A stretch of DNA of 64,000 bases, from the IMG/VR virus record IMGVR_UViG_3300045993_000425, positions 62,001 through 126,000 of that record; one strand, 5' to 3'. A program made the position numbers and the translations under genes. Position 1 is the first letter of the stretch. Each line of letters begins with the position of its first letter. Positions 61,001 through 64,000 of the stretch are shown here, piece after piece. The DNA is from a virus. Under the pieces are notes generated by a model that saw only the letters and a list, made by a program, of their open reading frames with translations, searched no databases and was not told where the DNA came from.

Positions 61001-64000
61001 CCCTGTCTGCTGCATTGCGGCACTCTCTGCACCTGTCCAGGCCACTAAAGCACTGCCCCATGCAATAATCGCAGTCGTCACCGCTGACCTTGACTACACC
61101 CTTTTCTTTGCACTCACCACAACCCTCTCCCCCTCCCTCACAGTCAGGGCACTCCTTGTGCTCATTGCCATCGCCACCACAGAACTCACAGTCCCCACAC
61201 TTCTGGCCGATATCGGTGATGTACTCGCGAGCCAGTGCTAGTGTTAGGCCTGTCCTACCAGTCCCATCACATTTCTTGCACTTAGGCACGATTCTGTCGG
61301 TGATCCCATCACCACCACAAGTGTCACAGACTTGATGACCGAGGCCATCTTCCGCCTCCCCATAGTACCCCTTGGAGAAGTTCCAGACATGCGAGGGCTG
61401 CTTGTCGATTTCAGCCTGAAGGTGCTCTGCCGAACAGTGTGAGGGATTCTTGGGGTCCCGTGGCCAGTTCCCAGGAGGCATCTGCTTGTAGTGGATCGAG
61501 GGCTTACCCGTAGCCAAGATTTGGTCCCGGCCGAGGCGCAGCTTGTTGGTCCTGAGCTTGAAGCTGATCTCGCCCTCATTCGGGTTTGAAGGGTCACTGC
61601 CTTCAGTCCAGCTCGCATCCGTCTCTGTCTTCTCGAGGTTCTTGTGCAATTGGTTATCCAGCTGCTGGCTCCCATAGCGGAATAGCTGGTCGCTGAAGTC
61701 TCTATGCACCTGAGGGTCCACCATCCAGCTCTTGATTGCCTGGTTCTCGTCCCTGTCAGCGTCAGTCTTGGCTTCCAGGTTCCGACCCAGCTCAGAGTCC
61801 TGGTAGAGGGCGAGGTTGTAGGCATTGACGTGACTGATGATGTCCTTGTGCCGGTCTAGCCAGTTGAGGGTCCTACCATATGTCTCTTGGTTCTCCCCAG
61901 GTAGCCCCACCATGATGTTCGGGATGAGGCTGACACCAGCCTGCCTGAGCTTCCCTGCCGCCTCCTCGAGTAGCTTCTCTGAGGCTGGCTTCTTGTGAGC
62001 CCTCAGGATTGGGTCATTGAAGGTTTCTACCCCTAGCTCGACGTGCCTGATGCCAGCAGCCTTCAGGAAGTCAGGAGTCATGTTCTTCATGGCAGCTGCT
62101 GTCGTCTGGATTACGAACCCCTTGAAGTTAGGGTTCTTCTCCTTGATCTTCTGGTAGATCTGAGGGAGCAGCTTATGGTTGTCAGCTTGGCCGAACGTCT
62201 TGTCATTGAGGTAAATCAGCTTTGTTGGCAGGTGCTTAGAGATGGACTCCACCTGCTGCATGACCTCATCGGTGCTCTTCTCCTCTACCTTCTTGGGGAC
62301 GCAGCAGAATGTGCATTGGTGCCTGCATCCATCCGATAGGGTCAGCCTGGGGATAGTCGGAGTCCCTTGGAAGTGTCTGTAGTCATGGCCAGGATTGTAG
62401 GGAAGTCCGAACTCCTCTACGAAGCTCCGCATGTCAGGATGCACCTTGACATTGTTGAGCCCAGCGAAGTGGCTCATGTCGGTGTAGCCCCCTACCGCGA
62501 TCTTCTGGGTAGGGACAGCCTGGGCTAGCTGCTTGATGAAATCCTTGTTGACATCCAACGCACTGAAGGCGACATGAGAATACCCAGCGTCCTTGATCAT
62601 CCTGGCTGCTTCCTCTGGGTTTCGGACTGTCAGATGGTCTGCATTCGGGACACTATGGGCCAGATGCGCTTGCCATTGGGGGATTTCCCAGAAATCCTGA
62701 GGTCTATCATAGCCTTCCCTGTTTGCGTACAGCTTGTCATAGTAGGCATCTGAGTCATCCCTCTGACGGTTCCCTTGTAGGAGGTCAGATGAGAACTGCA
62801 CCATCAGGACTCGATTGGAGTTGCTACCAGATGGATGCTGCCGTACCCACAGGTTCTGGTCTTGGGTAGGTGATTTGAAGCCCTGCGGCGGCTTTGGCTT
62901 CGCTTGGCTTGCCTGCTGGTATGTCTGGTGGGGACTCGTGTGCTTCGAGCCAGGGACCTCTCCTCCTGCCTCCTGGTGGGCTTCCTTGGGCTGTACCCTT
63001 CCAGTAGGTGTACCTAGCGTGACGAGCCCCTTGCTGAGACGCTCAGGCTCAGGTTCTGCCCATCCGTCCCTATGAGGGCTCTGGTTCAGGTGGCTAGAGA
63101 GGACAGCCTTGACTGCCTCCTCGAGCCCTTCCCTTGTGTCCTGTAGGTTTACCTTGAAGCCTCCACCGCTACCTTCGACACTACCTACCAGCCGTCCACC
63201 CTTGCTGACACTAGCGATGTGGTTGGAGTTGATAGCGAGCTTGTACCCTTCAGCCTCAAGCTGGTGAGGAAGCTGGTGGATGTGCGAAGTGACTACACCC
63301 TCGTTCTTCGCTAGCCTTACCCGATATGGACCATACCTGCCATCGTAGTCGCTGATAGCTCTCGGATTGATCCACTCTGAGAAGTCATTGTAGGAGCCAT
63401 CTACTGAGTTGCTCCCATAGTTAGGCTTGGCGGTGTAGACGAGGTTGTGCTTGTCTGCTAGACGCTCCCTGGTTCTGTGGGCAGAGGTCGAATGCACATC
63501 TCCTACCTCCTCCTTGACCCCGAGGTGCCTGACAGCATGCGTCATTGCAGCCTCGTATAGAGCCGTTCCTAGCCTATTCTCTTTGCTCCTGTGGTTCGCC
63601 TTGACGCAGACATCAATCGTCTTGAGGACCGGCTTGCCATTCTCCATCTTGATTTCGCCATCCCACATACCTACAGGGACAGAATGGTCCAATGGCTTGA
63701 CATGAGCTACCAGGCTCTTCAGTTGGGGCTTGTACCTAATGAGTAGCTGGTACTTGGATCTGGCAGGAATGGGTAGGTGCTCGGAGTAGTCATAGACATG
63801 CTCTCCGGTAGGATACTGCCTGACCAGCTTACCCTCTGGTAGTTCCTCAATTGCCTTCTGTAGCCTTGGTGAGACTGCTTCTCCGTCCTTCTCTCCCTCC
63901 TCGGCGGCTTCCTCGTTGCTCCTTACGTTGTCAATGATAGATTTTGCGTACTTCGATGGTCTATCCCAGCCAGTTAGTGGACCCTCTGCGACACCCTTGC
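58029..64000 (-). CDS. Giant polyvalent protein (5' end outside window): GNAT-like, radical SAM, duplicated zinc-finger/HVDEVQSD modules
   Basis: Open to the window edge: the frame continues beyond the TTG at 63692 through residues such as GEHVYDYSEHLPIPA to 64000, so at least 1990 residues and no true start is visible. Domains from the visible N-terminus: a GNAT-like copy related to those in the 54203 gene (LGTALYEAAMTHAVRHLG); a radical SAM domain with a preceding B12-binding-like region, cluster motif CRHQCTFCCVP near nt 62296-62331 (CxxxCxxC) and IMVGLPGEN; then two copies of a roughly 560-residue module. Each module has RTNKLR...MPPGNWPRD, up to eight DnaJ-type CxxCxGxG knuckles, QQHSAQESNVFRLD and a PIHVDEVQSDxG motif, ending HFRFSYDELP-[KR]-RLWGFKEA. 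Roles are inferred from motifs only. Confidence 0.75.
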   Translation of the reverse strand, partial: KGVAEGPLTGWDRPSKYAKSIIDNVRSNEEAAEEGEKDGEAVSPRLQKAIEELPEGKLVRQYPTGEHVYDYSEHLPIPARSKYQLLIRYKPQLKSLVAHVKPLDHSVPVGMWDGEIKMENGKPVLKTIDVCVKANHRSKENRLGTALYEAAMTHAVRHLGVKEEVGDVHSTSAHRTRERLADKHNLVYTAKPNYGSNSVDGSYNDFSEWINPRAISDYDGRYGPYRVRLAKNEGVVTSHIHQLPHQLEAEGYKLAINSNHIASVSKGGRLVGSVEGSGGGFKVNLQDTREGLEEAVKAVLSSHLNQSPHRDGWAEPEPERLSKGLVTLGTPTGRVQPKEAHQEAGGEVPGSKHTSPHQTYQQASQAKPKPPQGFKSPTQDQNLWVRQHPSGSNSNRVLMVQFSSDLLQGNRQRDDSDAYYDKLYANREGYDRPQDFWEIPQWQAHLAHSVPNADHLTVRNPEEAARMIKDAGYSHVAFSALDVNKDFIKQLAQAVPTQKIAVGGYTDMSHFAGLNNVKVHPDMRSFVEEFGLPYNPGHDYRHFQGTPTIPRLTLSDGCRHQCTFCCVPKKVEEKSTDEVMQQVESISKHLPTKLIYLNDKTFGQADNHKLLPQIYQKIKEKNPNFKGFVIQTTAAAMKNMTPDFLKAAGIRHVELGVETFNDPILRAHKKPASEKLLEEAAGKLRQAGVSLIPNIMVGLPGENQETYGRTLNWLDRHKDIISHVNAYNLALYQDSELGRNLEAKTDADRDENQAIKSWMVDPQVHRDFSDQLFRYGSQQLDNQLHKNLEKTETDASWTEGSDPSNPNEGEISFKLRTNKLRLGRDQILATGKPSIHYKQMPPGNWPRDPKNPSHCSAEHLQAEIDKQPSHVWNFSKGYYGEAEDGLGHQVCDTCGGDGITDRIVPKCKKCDGTGRTGLTLALAREYITDIGQKCGDCEFCGGDGNEHKECPDCEGGGEGCGECKEKGVVKVSGDDCDYCMGQCFSGLDRCRECRNAADRVDDCEACAGTGVNIPGNYINYCHHCHGDGTLEPINETCVDCEGSGMITGGTPNKDDLLPTQQHSAQESNVFRLDLHDRHLQQLRDEGLEEFFGNMYKASLGAGHPVSENSAAPTLGWVRFTGGNKVSANGERQPIHVDEVQSDYGQSWTKKAGSEARAKAIEEYPNEMILPDDVKAEYAKFAEEAVRDALMRTQQSLEGTFKPLYVDGGRVGGSMAFYPKMKDGIETIKAFYGDTRFSHPDGTVTSVPDATTHHPWTKEDIASLESQVVTSMMINDKRKPKAVIEEMRAKHAAGLQAQFDKEFPPEKLERVNQILFGQTHPNELIAEAFLQHFRNQGYTGDIHWPHPEFKAPISLGRPEDEPPVHFRFSYDELPKRLWGFKEAHYGDLPTQDGPWGRVKMWAGQVRKTEKDESWTQPFGEEEDENITFRLRTNKLRAARDHILEQGKTSVHHKEMPPGNWPRDSRNPGHVSVESIQAEIDKQPEETWRFSKGHWGKGESDYMKWCQHCHGKGHVPTTVMVPCSECNGTKRGNRPDLDSALEHVSTLPKDCETCHGTGSAGEADCHACVGTGSSEAKVCRRCFNEEPRVNRCLMCAQTGVALPAGLKGPCHICDGKGEFEEETSVTCPSCNGMRKVKGEVLPDDLLPTQQHSAQESNVFRLDFPMERMVQLKKEGLMELFQGLFNSRYNSGHPVNPVGSPKTAGWVRFTGGEWDEDKQEHKPIHVDEVQSDLGHEWTKRMESKAKQRALNMFPDDTILPDDPEADYAKKADLRMAHLMESGLKVGNCQPVISNGRRFSPKMLEGVHEYNDREGYVVYVDEKGNKYDVANEHTHHPWTEEDIANVRESLINREREYEERQPRENVERDREQHEKALRNDYNNQYPPEQLKRIQEILYGGTHPNELISEAFLQHLRNREFYGDIHWPHPEFKVPISGLDPKDPLPVHFRFSYDELPRRLWGFKEAKYGEFPTQDGPWKGRKMWRGKVRKANED
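58040..61560 (-). repeat. Internal duplication of about 1.75 kb inside the giant gene
   Basis: Module A (about 59790-61560) and module B (about 58040-59720) encode the same order of motifs. DNA identity is locally complete: the segment around 60795-60838 is repeated at 59030-59073 without change through at least 40 bp, whereas the zinc-finger regions have diverged strongly. Confidence 0.75.

Overview
The window is part of a tailed double-stranded DNA phage genome or integrated prophage. It has gapless gene packing, ATGA/GTGA start-stop overlaps, tail/fibre-type and lysis-type genes, a tyrosine integrase, phage-style nucleotide and DNA enzymes, and no bacterial housekeeping block. The host is probably Gram-negative. 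A lipoprotein with a C-terminal membrane anchor has the architecture of a unimolecular spanin, which disrupts an outer membrane, and several proteins carry Sec-type signal peptides. Capsid, portal, terminase and endolysin genes were not recognised and may lie outside the window or be too diverged to see.

Layout. (1) 1-21834: a mostly minus-strand block of tail/fibre-like and virion-type genes. It includes a 20-residue repeat protein, a triplicated Gly-rich protein and a lysis-like group at 5.7-7.2 kb. Small plus-strand islands at 14.5, 17-17.7 and 19.1 kb interrupt it. One protein (14868-16916) carries an intein with a Vsr/DUF559-like nuclease. (2) 21896-28646: a plus-strand metabolic and recombination block with deoxynucleotidase, WGR-DNA ligase, tmRNA, tRNA-Tyr, ThyX split by an intein in its signature motif, small coiled-coil proteins, an excisionase-like HTH protein and a tyrosine integrase, followed by att-like repeats. 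(3) 28811-36844: minus-strand accessory genes with tRNA-Leu, a cyclic-phosphate receiver (cREC), polynucleotide kinase, deaminase, UvrD-type helicase and two methyltransferase-like genes. (4) 36904-46584: about 25 small plus-strand early-type genes, many acidic or Cys-rich, served by near-identical promoters. (5) 46587-64000: four very large minus-strand multidomain proteins and one small one, of the polyvalent-protein type. Domains include M14 peptidase, HExxH peptidase, GNAT, HipA-like kinase, ADP-ribosyltransferase, ParB-like, Nudix, radical SAM and DnaJ-type zinc fingers.

How it works together. Plus- and minus-strand early units are driven by a promoter family TTGAC(A/C/G/T)-N17-TAGTAT with an extended -10 (TGn). 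It recurs at least a dozen times and often overlaps the preceding stop codon. Within units, translation is coupled by overlapping starts and stops. ThyX, the nucleotidase and the deaminase would supply nucleotides; ligase and helicase act on DNA; the kinase, cREC protein, tRNAs and tmRNA suggest investment in RNA repair and ribosome rescue. The polyvalent proteins are candidates for effectors delivered with the virion (inference from family knowledge). All five convergent gene junctions overlap or abut at their stop codons, leaving no room for conventional terminators, and I found no convincing rho-independent terminator anywhere.

Apart from the RNA-gene region at 23858-24477 there is no stretch above 300 bases without a gene.
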